DNA of 64,000 bases from NCBI RefSeq assembly GCF_000317065.1, contig NC_019701.1, forward strand, positions 1,693,501 through 1,757,500. Reading direction: 5' to 3'. The notes below the pieces were generated by a model that was not told the origin of the DNA, did no database searches, and saw only the letters and a program-made list of their open reading frames with translations. Positions 18,749-27,212 of the stretch are shown here, one piece after another. Position numbers and translations under genes: made by a program. Every line of letters begins with the position of its first letter. Position 1 is the stretch's first letter. Source of the stretch: Pseudanabaena sp. PCC 7367 (GTDB taxonomy: Bacteria; Cyanobacteriota; Cyanobacteriia; Pseudanabaenales; Pseudanabaenaceae).

Positions 18749-19597
18749 CTACAACAAGCCCCGATTGAAATGATTGCCCTTATATACCCAGAATGGTCGC
18801 ATAAAGGGGAAGGCAATTTCTGACCATTTGGTTACCTTGCGATCGCGGATACCCCGTAGCAACTTAGTATAATTTTTCAGCACCAATGCATCACGGATAC
18901 AATCAATCAGTGGATAGCTCTCGCCCACCAACCGCCAGCCATAGCCCTCATCCTGGCAGCGTTTTTTAAGTTGCTTGTAGGTGTAGTCGTGGGTGTGATA
19001 GACCCAGCCTTCACCATAGACAATTTCATTACCCTGGTGGTGTACCTGGCGCTGAAATCCTTTGTCCTCAAAGATCGACATCTTGCCAAAGGGGTGCTGC
19101 TGCCAGGCCGATCGGCGGATCGCTGCATTCACGGTCGAAAAGCCCATGTTGTGAAAACGGCTAATCCAGTTTTTAGACTCGGAAGTAAAATAAAACGTCT
19201 CGCCGCAGGAATCCCAGAAAAAACGATGCATATCAAGGCGCTCACGGATGCCACCCTGCACCGCCAGCAAATTCTCATCCTGGTTAAAGGGCTCCACCAT
19301 TTGCTCAAGCCAGTTTCGATCGCCTGGTTCGGCATCTTGATTAATAAAAATCAACACCTTGCCAGAGGCAGCAGCGGCGGCCTGATCACGGGTGAGGCCA
19401 TGATTAAAAGTGCTATTGGGGATTTCCAACAGCTTGACCGGAAATTCATTGATGATGGCGATCGTATCTGGCCGGGAACCCGAATCAATGATCACTACCT
19501 CATATGCTTTGTTGGTCTGCTGTGCATAAATCGCTTGAAGGGTTTTACGCAGCAACTCGCCGCCATTGTAGGTGGGGATAATAATACTTGCTTCCAT
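18749..19597 (-). CDS. Family 2 glycosyltransferase
   Basis: A 282-aa GT-A fold enzyme. The start MEASIIIPTYNGGELLRKTL is the classical GT2 nucleotide-binding beginning. VVIDSGSRPDT and INQDAEPGDRNWLEQM carry the acidic residues expected to bind metal and sugar nucleotide. WVYHTHDYTYKQLKKR resembles the His-rich C-terminal part of rhamnosyltransferase-like GT2 enzymes. No membrane helix is visible, so it probably acts on a polymer or lipid carrier at the inner face of the membrane. The substrate cannot be assigned, and no sugar-pathway gene is adjacent. Confidence 0.87.
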   Translation of the reverse strand: MEASIIIPTYNGGELLRKTLQAIYAQQTNKAYEVVIIDSGSRPDTIAIINEFPVKLLEIPNSTFNHGLTRDQAAAAASGKVLIFINQDAEPGDRNWLEQMVEPFNQDENLLAVQGGIRERLDMHRFFWDSCGETFYFTSESKNWISRFHNMGFSTVNAAIRRSAWQQHPFGKMSIFEDKGFQRQVHHQGNEIVYGEGWVYHTHDYTYKQLKKRCQDEGYGWRLVGESYPLIDCIRDALVLKNYTKLLRGIRDRKVTKWSEIAFPFMRPFWVYKGNHFNRGLL

Positions 19598-19869
19598 TGG
19601 TTCAGACTAGATGCCCACTTGGTATAAGAACAATTCTGAGTTGCTTGATTAGCTTGATTACTTAACAGAATAATTGAAATGCAATTACCCGATCGTGAGG
19701 ATTCGGCAAGATTAGATGCTGATAAGCGATCCCGTGAAAATATCTATGGTGCAGTTTACCGCTAATCCTTAATATTTTGTAACTTAAATATTTTGTAACT
19801 TAATATGTCCCTCAGCACAACTCAGGGGCAAAGCGATCGCAATTAAATTGGTTAGTAACTGACTCGATA

Positions 19870-21516
19870 TCACTTACTAATCGACCAATAGGGTAATTGT
19901 TGGGTTGGCTCGATCGTTACGCCCTTTATGCCTTTCCCAGCAAATGCATATTCTTTGTTTTGCCACAGCGGAATAAACGGCACATCCCGCGCCAGGATTT
20001 CTTGAATTCTTCCTAACATCTGGTTTCGCTCGATCGGGTCTTGCTCGATTCGCTGCTGGGCGATCAATTTGTTCATCTCTTCATTGTTGTAAAAAGAACC
20101 CCAATATTTGGTGCTGCCATCAATGCAACCATTTTCGTCGGCCTCATTACAGCGGAGAAAAGGCGAGATGAAGTTGTCAGGGTCAAAAAAGTCAGGAATC
20201 CAATCCAGCAAAAAGGTGGGATATGCGCCCTCTTCAATGAAAGCATAGGCGGTGGTTTTCGGCACTTTATCTAATTTCACCTTGATGATATTGCCCAAAT
20301 TACGCTCGATCACTGCCTTGAGCGTACTAACCACCAGATCGCCACTACCGGCATATTGGGGGGGATACCACAAATTCAATAGCAAAGGATTTTGGTCAGA
20401 ATAGCCAGCCTCTGCTAGTAATTGCCGCGCCAGTTCACCATTGCCATCGCCATATCGTTCTTGAAAAGTAGGCTTATAGGCATTGAATGTGATCGGCACC
20501 ATGCTATAAACCGGCGTGCGTTGATTCAGGAATACCCGTTTTTGCAGCAAAGGCCGATCGATCGCCGCCGCGATCGCCTGTCGCACTCGCACATCATCCA
20601 AGGGTGGCTGCTTCACATTTACCACCATAAATAAAAGCGTTGCCCCCTGGCCCGATGTCACTGTCCAACCTTCGGCAGCAGCGTTATCTTCAATATTCTT
20701 GATCTGGGTGGGGCTGAGGGTTTGAAATGCCACATCCACCGCCCCGGTTTTAAAGGCATTGAGCAGATTGCCATTGGAGGAAATAAACTGCATGTCGATC
20801 CCAGCGTTGGCAGGCTTTTCGCCCCAATAATCCGCGAACGCATCCAGGCGCAATACATTGCCTTCTTTATATTCAATGAGCTGATATGGGCCAGTGCCGA
20901 CCAGGTTATTCGGCTGAAATTCTGTACTTTCAGCATAGGCCGTCGGGGAGATCGCCCCCGCTCCCGTAAAGGCAAGCAGCTTGGGGAAAAATTGCAGCGG
21001 CTGTTTGAGTTTGATTACCAGTTCTGTGACTGAGGTAGCCTCCACCGATTCCACATCATCGAGCAGGAAAGAAGGAGAACCATCTAGATCGATAAACCGT
21101 TGCAACGAAAACGCCATCGCCGTCGCATCAAAATCAGTCCCATCATGGAATTTAACCCCCTCCCGAATTGGGATCCGATAGGTTAAACCATCGGCGCTAA
21201 TCTCAGGTAGGGCAGTTGCCAATTGGGGCACAATTTCGGTTGTACCGGGGGCATAGGTATAGAGCCGATCGAGCGTATTAAATAATATATTGCCGGAGAG
21301 TAACTCAAAGGCATCGGCGGGATCGAGGGTACGCAATTCACCGATCGTGCCGATCGTGATCCGGTTCGCTGCATTCGTGCCAGTGGGATCAGGGGCATTG
21401 GGCTGATTACCAACATTACTACAAGCAAAAAGAATGCTGACTAGCAGCAGGCTAACCAGCACATATTTTAAAAACTTGAAGCCACGCTTAAACCAACGTT
21501 TGATCGTGTAATTCAC
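19870..21516 (-). CDS. Peptide/nickel-type ABC transporter substrate-binding lipoprotein
   Basis: A 548-aa family 5 solute-binding protein. The N-terminus has a basic stretch, a hydrophobic core and a lipobox (ILFACS, lipidated Cys about residue 32), so it should be an anchored periplasmic lipoprotein. SBP_bac_5 signatures are GTIGELRTLDPADAFE, PIREGVKFHDGTDFDATAM and GTGPYQLIEYKEGN. The C-terminal half (PPQYAGSG, DWIPDFFDPDN) also fits the family. The apparent start is a GTG without a clear Shine-Dalgarno. No permease or ATPase genes are adjacent, as is common in cyanobacteria. The ligand (oligopeptide or other) is unknown. Confidence 0.9.
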   Translation of the reverse strand: MNYTIKRWFKRGFKFLKYVLVSLLLVSILFACSNVGNQPNAPDPTGTNAANRITIGTIGELRTLDPADAFELLSGNILFNTLDRLYTYAPGTTEIVPQLATALPEISADGLTYRIPIREGVKFHDGTDFDATAMAFSLQRFIDLDGSPSFLLDDVESVEATSVTELVIKLKQPLQFFPKLLAFTGAGAISPTAYAESTEFQPNNLVGTGPYQLIEYKEGNVLRLDAFADYWGEKPANAGIDMQFISSNGNLLNAFKTGAVDVAFQTLSPTQIKNIEDNAAAEGWTVTSGQGATLLFMVVNVKQPPLDDVRVRQAIAAAIDRPLLQKRVFLNQRTPVYSMVPITFNAYKPTFQERYGDGNGELARQLLAEAGYSDQNPLLLNLWYPPQYAGSGDLVVSTLKAVIERNLGNIIKVKLDKVPKTTAYAFIEEGAYPTFLLDWIPDFFDPDNFISPFLRCNEADENGCIDGSTKYWGSFYNNEEMNKLIAQQRIEQDPIERNQMLGRIQEILARDVPFIPLWQNKEYAFAGKGIKGVTIEPTQQLPYWSISK

Positions 21517-21540
21517 TTAATGGCACTTAAATTTAAATAA

Positions 21541-21894
21541 CTAGCTACAGCTAACTGGCTCGCCCACTTCTTTGGGGGTTGCGAACGAAGTACCACAGCT
21601 ACAGGACTTACTAGCATTGGGATTGCGGAATCTAAACCCACCCCCCATCAGATCTTCGGTGTAGTCAAGCTCTAGCCCCTTAAGCTGGCCTAAATCTTCT
21701 TCACCAATCACAATATTCACGCCACTACATTCATACTCATGATCGGTGGCTTGTAGCTGATCGGCAAATTCCATCACATAGGACAGGCCAGAACACCCCC
21801 CCTTTTTGATCCCTAACCTCAATGGCGCTGTGGTACTTTTTTGATTTTGCAGGCTTCTAACCCGGCTAACTGCGGCTTCAGTAAGAACGATCAT
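21541..21894 (-). CDS. A-type iron-sulfur carrier (IscA/SufA/HesB family)
   Basis: A 117-aa protein with the three conserved cysteines of A-type carriers: GGCSGLSY and the C-terminal SCSCGTSF pair. It is expected to deliver Fe-S clusters to apoproteins. The start MIVLTEAAVSRVRSL is typical, and AGAGG precedes the ATG. A GGGFRFRNPNAS segment just before the Cys pair matches the family. The stop lies 24 bp from the start of the ABC binding protein on the same strand, so co-transcription is possible though functionally unrelated. SufA and IscA assignment cannot be separated by sequence alone. Confidence 0.93.
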   Translation of the reverse strand: MIVLTEAAVSRVRSLQNQKSTTAPLRLGIKKGGCSGLSYVMEFADQLQATDHEYECSGVNIVIGEEDLGQLKGLELDYTEDLMGGGFRFRNPNASKSCSCGTSFATPKEVGEPVSCS

Positions 21895-21924
21895 ATCCAG
21901 AACCTCTTTGTTTATCTATACTAT

Positions 21925-21957
21925 GCAATATTTGGGCAATATTTGGGCAATATTTGG
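21925..21957. repeat. 11-bp tandem repeat, three copies
   Basis: Three perfect copies of GCAATATTTGG lie in the leader of the minus-strand Fe-S carrier gene, about 30 bp upstream of its ATG. This position could affect its promoter or untranslated region. Confidence 0.92.
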
Positions 21958-22139
21958 GCGATGAGCTGATTAATCTGCAAGTAAATCCAGATGTTATGTG
22001 AGTCATGGGTTTGATTGTTCTAGACAACCAACCCAGGTTTGGAGCGATTAGCCAGATGAATTTAGGCAAAGATATCACCAATCCGCAACCAGCTAATTAT
22101 CTTTGAGCCATCTGCATGGGCAGATCTATGCTAATCAGC

Positions 22140-22343
22140 TTAATCATCAACTACAACCAAAGCTATACTAGCAAGAGCAACATTGGTATATCCGGCTACC
22201 TTTACAAACTTATACAAAGGCTTAGTCAGTAAACACTTGTGAACACCCAGTTTACGCACTCCCTTATCCAGGAATAGGCCAGAGAACAGGTGGAAATCGC
22301 GGTGGGCTCTGATTACCTTAGCTAGTTTCTTTTTACAAAGCAT
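22140..22343 (-). CDS. Possible small protein, unsupported function
   Basis: A 67-aa open frame starting MLCKKKLAKVIRAHRD, with a basic N-terminal half and a hydrophobic end (GYTNVALASIALVVV). A GGGAAAG lies about 9 nt ahead of the ATG. There is no family match that I recognise and no coding-specific evidence beyond the ribosome-binding site and biased composition. It may be a random ORF. Confidence 0.25.
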   Translation of the reverse strand: MLCKKKLAKVIRAHRDFHLFSGLFLDKGVRKLGVHKCLLTKPLYKFVKVAGYTNVALASIALVVVDD

Positions 22344-22702
22344 ATTTTCTACTTTCCCGATCGCGTCTAATTGAAATCTAACTTAAGCGGATTTAACAGA
22401 GTCTAGACTTATAATTTTACTACGATCGGATTGGGGTTGGTTTATGTAGCCAATTATAGACAAATATATATGGCTGTGCGATTTATTAGCGATTTTGTTT
22501 ATGGCTAATGAAGATATATTAACTTGAAAGCCAGGTAGTTGGGAGTTAAGCAATTTAGTAGATGTTGCCACTGTATTGATTCATAACTCAGGTCATCCAG
22601 GTCATTTGTAATGCCGATCCATTACCGATCCATTTAAGTCCCTTCAAGCCATTTGATTTCTTTGATTCATAAGTATTTTAGTGTTTTGATCCCCTAAGTA
22701 TT

Positions 22703-23869
22703 ATGCAGTTTGCCGATCGCCTTAAATCTCTGAGTGCCAATGTATTTGCCGACATGGATGTGGCCAAGGCAGCCGCGATCGCAGCAGACCAGCACTTAAT
22801 CGATCTGTCTTTGGGTTCCTCTGACCTGCCGACGGAAGGGTATATTCTGGAAGCGATCGCCCAGGCACTCCAAGACCCCACCACCCACGGCTATGCATTG
22901 TTCCAAAGCACTAGAGATTTTCGGGTGGCGGCAGCAAATTGGTATGCCCAAAAGTTTGGGATTACGGTTGACCCAGATACGGAAGTTCTGGCGCTAATTG
23001 GCTCCCAAGAAGGCACTGCCCATTTGCCCTTAGCATTGCTCAACCCCGGTGATTTTGCCCTGTTGCAAGATCCTGGCTACCCCTCTCACTATGGCGGTGT
23101 TTATTTAGCCAGTGGTCAAATGTATGGGATGCCGCTGCTGGCGGAGCATAATTTTTTGCCTGTGTTTAGTGATATCCCTACGCCTGTATTACAATCGGCC
23201 AAAATGATGGTGTTGAGCTATCCCCACAATCCCACCGCCGCGATCGCTAACTTAGACTTTTTCACTGAGGCCGTGGAATTTTGCCAGCAGTATAACCTTG
23301 CGCTGGTGCATGATTTTCCCTATGTAGATCTGGTGTTTGATCGCAGTCAACCGCCTTCGATTTTGCAAGCCGATCGGCAGCGGCAAGTGGCGATCGAATT
23401 TTTCACCATGTCCAAGTCCTATAATATGGGCGGCTTTCGGGTTGGCTTTGCGATCGGTAATCAGGCTTTAATCAAGGCATTGCGGCAGGTGAAGGCGGCA
23501 GTTGATTTTAATCAATATCGGGGCATTTTGCGGGGCGCGATCGTTGCTTTAGCAGGAAGTCAAGAGCCGATCGATCGGATGGTGCAAACTTTTCAGGATC
23601 GCCGCGATGCAATGGTCAAGGCTTTGGCGGAAATTGGCTGGAAAGTACCAACCCCAAGCGCAACGATGTATATCTGGGCGCGATTGCCAGAGCGGTTTGC
23701 ATCTGACTCAGTTAAATTCTGCCAGGATTTAGTTCAGGCCACTGGGGTTGCCCTCTCACCTGGTAAAGGGTTTGGCAAAAGTGGCGAAGGTTATGTGCGT
23801 TTTGCCCTGGTGCATCCGCCATCGGTGTTGCAGGAGTCGGCGCGGCGGATTGGTGAGTTTATTAACTAA
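22703..23869 (+). CDS. Class I/II aminotransferase, LL-diaminopimelate-aminotransferase-like
   Basis: A 388-aa fold-type I PLP enzyme. Visible features are LSLGSSDLPTEGYI (substrate-binding start), GSQEGTAHLPLALLNPGD (phosphate cup), SYPHNPTAAIA, HDFPYVDLVFD (pyridine-N Asp) and the Schiff-base Lys at about 238 in SKSYNMGGFRVGFA, with a C-terminal Arg region (GYVRFALVHPP). The MSKSYNMGGFR motif and length place it near the DapL/AspC-like subgroup of cyanobacteria. True LL-DAP aminotransferase function is plausible but not proven. It is monocistronic and divergent from nothing obvious upstream. Confidence 0.85.
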   Translation: MQFADRLKSLSANVFADMDVAKAAAIAADQHLIDLSLGSSDLPTEGYILEAIAQALQDPTTHGYALFQSTRDFRVAAANWYAQKFGITVDPDTEVLALIGSQEGTAHLPLALLNPGDFALLQDPGYPSHYGGVYLASGQMYGMPLLAEHNFLPVFSDIPTPVLQSAKMMVLSYPHNPTAAIANLDFFTEAVEFCQQYNLALVHDFPYVDLVFDRSQPPSILQADRQRQVAIEFFTMSKSYNMGGFRVGFAIGNQALIKALRQVKAAVDFNQYRGILRGAIVALAGSQEPIDRMVQTFQDRRDAMVKALAEIGWKVPTPSATMYIWARLPERFASDSVKFCQDLVQATGVALSPGKGFGKSGEGYVRFALVHPPSVLQESARRIGEFIN

Positions 23870-23887
23870 CCTTCAATTAAACATTAA

Positions 23888-25153
23888 CTAAAGCTGGCCT
23901 GCTTTCAATCGCGCCAGGAAGTCAGCATTCCGAAATTGGGGCTCCCCCTTTTCATACCTGGCCACCAGGGGCGGTTCCTTGCCAAACTCCACGTTAGTGT
24001 CATAGAGATAACCGCGATCGGCAGCGATCACGACCTGTTCGGCATGTTGCGCGATTTTTTCATAGGAATCTGTTACCACCTCTAGCGGGATAAACCGACC
24101 AGTGCGTTCCCCCCGGTTGATCACCCGTTCCACACCAATTTGGGCAGGCAACATTGCCCCAATCACGGTCACATGGTAGCCCCGCGATTGCAGGATACTA
24201 ATTAACTTCAGCGCCTCTTCACGATCAGAAAGAGTGCCATCCCAGCAAAAACTCCGCTGAGTTTGGATCGACTCATTGCGGGTACGTCTGGCCAACAAAG
24301 ATGATTCCTCATGGACACGACTGGCAGTGAGGCGATCTTTCGCTGCCAAACCTGCCTGGTATTCGGCAAAATCAGCCTTGAAATCATCGGCATTAATGAT
24401 CGTGCCCGCCTGGCATAGATCGAGCTGCCGCAGTACCGTGCTTTTACCAGAACCAGGGCCACCCATGGTTAGGATCGCTTCTAGTTGTTCACTTTGAGCC
24501 ACAGACTGCGCCAAGCGTTGCGCCACCAGAAATTCATATAGTAACTGCCGCTCGATATTGTCTGCGTAGGTGGTCAGGGTGCCGTTACGATCGACCCTGG
24601 GGTCAACCATCCCATCCAAACCATCCCGCCAGGGGGAATAGGTGGGATTCAGCTCGGCAATGAAGCGATCGGTAGAGTCGATTTTCTCCGCATATTGTTT
24701 AATAATTCCATAGCACGATGTCCCTTCACCACAGGGATCAAACCGCCGTTGGTTGGCCTCCGCTAACATCAGCCCTACGATCGTCTGGCGATATTCAAAT
24801 GCCCGTTCTAAGCGTGGGTCAATCGCGCCCTGTGATCGCTCAAGCGAGGGAGCAATTTCAGCGGCGATCGCATTATTACCAAGGTCAATCAGACGCTTAG
24901 CAGAATTAGGGGCATTATTATCATGACCGCTAAGGCGAGATGGGGAGAGGTTTTGCCCTGGATTTGCAGCAACTGTACTCGTGATCAGACTGGCTGATTT
25001 GGCAGGATTAGCATGGGTTAAAAACAGGCGATCGCCATTGCTATCAATGTTATTAAAGGCAATGGGCATAATCGCAAACACGATCGCTGCCAAAATAAAT
25101 AGCTTGCTCTTTTTGAGGATTTTGGTGCTTAGTCGGCTTTGGGATCGCGGCAT
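23888..25153 (-). CDS. Membrane-anchored zeta-toxin-like P-loop kinase
   Basis: A 421-aa protein. Residues about 15-36 form a hydrophobic segment after a basic N-terminus (signal anchor or signal peptide). About 40-225 is low-complexity then helical. About 226-400 is a zeta-toxin-type P-loop domain, with Walker A GGPGSGKST (Lys about 237), INADDFKADFAEYQ (zeta-type Asp), HEESSLLARR and SFCWDGTLSD. Zeta toxins phosphorylate UDP-N-acetylglucosamine; related kinases exist without a toxin role. No epsilon-like antitoxin lies on either side. The predicted membrane segment would put an ATP-dependent domain either in the cytoplasm (N-in anchor reversed) or outside, so topology is the open question. 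Confidence 0.8.
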   Translation of the reverse strand: MPRSQSRLSTKILKKSKLFILAAIVFAIMPIAFNNIDSNGDRLFLTHANPAKSASLITSTVAANPGQNLSPSRLSGHDNNAPNSAKRLIDLGNNAIAAEIAPSLERSQGAIDPRLERAFEYRQTIVGLMLAEANQRRFDPCGEGTSCYGIIKQYAEKIDSTDRFIAELNPTYSPWRDGLDGMVDPRVDRNGTLTTYADNIERQLLYEFLVAQRLAQSVAQSEQLEAILTMGGPGSGKSTVLRQLDLCQAGTIINADDFKADFAEYQAGLAAKDRLTASRVHEESSLLARRTRNESIQTQRSFCWDGTLSDREEALKLISILQSRGYHVTVIGAMLPAQIGVERVINRGERTGRFIPLEVVTDSYEKIAQHAEQVVIAADRGYLYDTNVEFGKEPPLVARYEKGEPQFRNADFLARLKAGQL

Positions 25154-25711
25154 AGTTCTGTATTGGGCTTGAAATGGCTATTTAGTTTAAATATTCTTTG
25201 GCCAGAGCATATTTTAATCTGCTCACAAGACCAGCATCTTAGCAATAGCATACCCACCTTAAATCCAGCTTAATTTGGGCAAGGGCAATTGAGCCCCATA
25301 GTTAAACATGCTTAAATATTAGGGCACAGATTGGGTACTATCTAACGTAATTGCCTTGCAACTGGATCAATTTCAACTCGATCGATTGGGCAGAATATTA
25401 CTTGGTATTACTTGGTATTACTTATGCATTGCCTGGTGCTATGCGCTATGCCTATAGTTCGATCGGTCAAGAGCATAAATGGTTAAAAATACTTGCATAA
25501 TCATTTATGGCTATTGGTTTGGTTGTTTAGAATCAGACAGGCAAAATAATTAAGAGGTTTTGAGATTTAATAACCTTATCTAGACCTGGGTGATTAGTTC
25601 AGGTGCTTAGGATGCAATTAAGCGATTAATAGCAATTAACTGCAATTAACCAAGCTGCGGCTAACCGCCATCAAAATAAAAAACCTCAAAACACAAATCT
25701 AAGGAGCTAAC
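25154..25711. other. Divergent intergenic region with 10-bp repeats
   Basis: A 558-bp spacer between divergent genes. TATTACTTGG is repeated in tandem with a 10-bp period at 25396-25424 (2.8 copies). Other content is AT-rich with no supported gene. Confidence 0.5.
25701..25706 (+). promoter_or_regulatory. Strong Shine-Dalgarno that fixes a GTG start
   Basis: AAGGAG lies 5 nt upstream of the GTG at 25712. It is the reason a GTG start is preferred for the following gene. Confidence 0.8.
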
Positions 25712-26161
25712 GTGAGAATTATTGCTTTTGCCCTATCACTACTGATTGGCTTTCTATCCTTCTTGCCTGTAGCCTGGGCCGCAGACATGAACATCAGCAT
25801 TCAGGGTGACGATCGCTACATCACCATAAAAGATGACGGCACCCTTTATGGGCCTGGCCAAAGTCTGGTGGGTAAAGTAAAGCGCAATGGTGAATATGCC
25901 GATCTTGAGGGCAATGTTTTATTTAAGCTAGAAAAAAATGGTAAGCTGCTCGATCGCAATGGTGACTTACTGTTCACGATCGAGAATACTGGCAAAATGA
26001 TCAATATGGCTGGTCAAGAAATCGGCAAGATGGACAAGGAAGGCAATATTTTGACTCCCAATGGCGACAAGGTGGGCGTAATTACCAATTGCTGCAAGAG
26101 TGCGACCAAGATGCAAAAGGCGGCAGCTTTCATGCTTACGTTCGTGAGTGTGAAAAAATAG
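25712..26161 (+). CDS. Secreted small repeat protein, unknown function
   Basis: A 149-aa protein with a signal peptide (MRIIAFALSLLIGFLS, cleaved near WA-A at about 23). The mature part carries about six imperfect repeats of roughly 13-16 residues. Each has a Gly-centred turn and a hydrophobic strand (for example DDGTLYGPGQSLVGKV, EKNGKLLDRNGDLLFTI, NTGKMINMAGQEIGKM), ending in NCCKSA. This suggests a small beta-repeat fold, and the two adjacent cysteines may bind metal or form a disulfide. The GTG start is supported by AAGGAG. I do not recognise a named family. A hairpin at 26271-26301 probably ends its transcript. Confidence 0.78.
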   Translation: MRIIAFALSLLIGFLSFLPVAWAADMNISIQGDDRYITIKDDGTLYGPGQSLVGKVKRNGEYADLEGNVLFKLEKNGKLLDRNGDLLFTIENTGKMINMAGQEIGKMDKEGNILTPNGDKVGVITNCCKSATKMQKAAAFMLTFVSVKK

Positions 26162-26270
26162 AGCGATATAGAGCGATCTATTTAAGTGATTGGTTCTTAG
26201 TCAAGACTTTTTGCTTGATTTTGATGCAATACAATTCCATCTAATATTTAATTATTTAATTATTTAATCT

Positions 26271-26301
26271 GGCAGGGCGATCACTTCGACTCTGCCATTT
26301 T
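26271..26301 (+). terminator. Probable terminator of the secreted repeat protein gene
   Basis: GGCAGGG and CTCTGCC pair over 7 bp (one G-U) and are followed by ATTTT. It lies about 110 nt after the stop codon. Confidence 0.5.
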
Positions 26302-26337
26302 GCTTACTTACTGGAGTTTAAACAAAAAATTCCCAAT

Positions 26338-26363
26338 AAAAAACCGACAACATTGCTGCCGGT
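26338..26363 (-). terminator. Probable terminator of the gamma-CA-like gene
   Basis: On the minus strand ACCG...CGGT with additional inner pairing is followed by six T residues. It lies about 220 nt after the hexapeptide-repeat gene stop. Confidence 0.55.
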
Positions 26364-26519
26364 CACCCAGGTATGTGTGGAGAGATGTAAGTGTGCTTGA
26401 TTAATAGATTAATCCCAATTAAGGTCTAGAGCATCGCCCAGGCGGGTAGTCCGTTTGGGTGATATCGCTGATATCTTGTCAGGCAAGCAAAAGTAAGTTT
26501 AATTTGGGGCGATCGCTTT

Positions 26520-26590
26520 AGCTAAATACAAGCTAAATACAAATTAGTAAAAATTAGTAAAAATTAGTGCAAATCAACTCAAATCAATAA
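26520..26590. repeat. Phased 10-11-bp A-tract repeats
   Basis: Two copies of GCTAAATACAA are followed by five 10-bp units that each begin AAAT (AAATTAGTAA twice, then AAATTAGTGC, AAATCAACTC, AAATCAATAA). The array runs into the stop codon of the next gene. A-tracts repeated at the helical period are expected to bend DNA. Confidence 0.8.
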
Positions 26591-27114
26591 AAGCCTTTAT
26601 CAGTACCAGTTCCCGCATGAACTTGTGCCAACTTATAATATTTTTCAGCATGGGTAATTAAATCTGCGATCTCAGGTTCGCTCAGCTCGCGCCGTACCTT
26701 CGCCGGAATCCCAGCCACCACCACACCATCGGGCACATTTTTAGTTACCACTGCGCCAGCGCCCACAATGCTACCCACGCCCACTTTCACCCCTTCCAAA
26801 ATAATTGCGCCGATGCCAATCAGGCTACCGCGACCGATCGCCAGGCCATGAATCGTAGCGCGGTGGCCGATCGTCACATAATCATCAATTTCGAGGGCGG
26901 GGCCAGGATCACCATGCAAGATCGCACCATCTTGAATATTGCTACACCGACCCACATGAATTGCATTAACATCAGCCCGCACCACTGCGCCATACCAAAT
27001 ACTGGTTTGCTCCGCCAGCATTACATCCCCCACCACGATCGCATCAGCAGCCACAAACGCAGCCGCACTGAGATCAGGAATTAGCAAACTTGAATTGGAA
27101 TCTGGTTGGAGCAT
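26584..27114 (-). CDS. Gamma-carbonic-anhydrase-like hexapeptide-repeat protein
   Basis: A 176-aa left-handed beta-helix trimer-forming protein. Hexapeptide pattern and His residues of the gamma-CA family are visible: IWYGAVVRADVNAIHVGRCSNIQDGAILHGD, read as short strands, with GHRATIHG supplying the metal-ligand histidines. The C-terminal helix follows VVAGIPAKVRREL. Family members (YrdA, CaiE-like, CcmM N-domain) bind zinc or other metals; only some are active carbonic anhydrases. It is not the carboxysomal CcmM, because no Rubisco-like repeats follow. It stands alone. Confidence 0.87.
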   Translation of the reverse strand: MLQPDSNSSLLIPDLSAAAFVAADAIVVGDVMLAEQTSIWYGAVVRADVNAIHVGRCSNIQDGAILHGDPGPALEIDDYVTIGHRATIHGLAIGRGSLIGIGAIILEGVKVGVGSIVGAGAVVTKNVPDGVVVAGIPAKVRRELSEPEIADLITHAEKYYKLAQVHAGTGTDKGFY

Positions 27115-27212
27115 AGTGAAATAGGTTCTTAAATGCTAGGTAATTGGTAATGCTTAATATTACCAACTGCGCTACCAGCTAAAAGAAAATCCTGGCGATC
27201 GCCTTCACTCAG

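Larger units (their letters stand above)
21895..22702. other. Intergenic region between the Fe-S carrier and the aminotransferase
   Basis: This 808-bp stretch contains an 11-bp repeat (21925-21957) and one weakly supported 67-aa ORF (22140-22343, annotated separately). Other open frames look random. Confidence 0.45.
26162..26583. other. Convergent intergenic region with two terminators and phased repeats
   Basis: It contains an 8-bp repeat (ATTTAATT near 26247-26268), terminators for both flanking genes, and a run of 10-11-bp repeats (26520-26590) described separately. No gene was recognised. Confidence 0.6.

Noticed and set aside
18971..19627. 218-aa plus-strand ORF over the glycosyltransferase gene
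   Set aside because: It is antisense to a GT2 gene with clear motifs. Long antisense ORFs are expected in this genome from codon bias.
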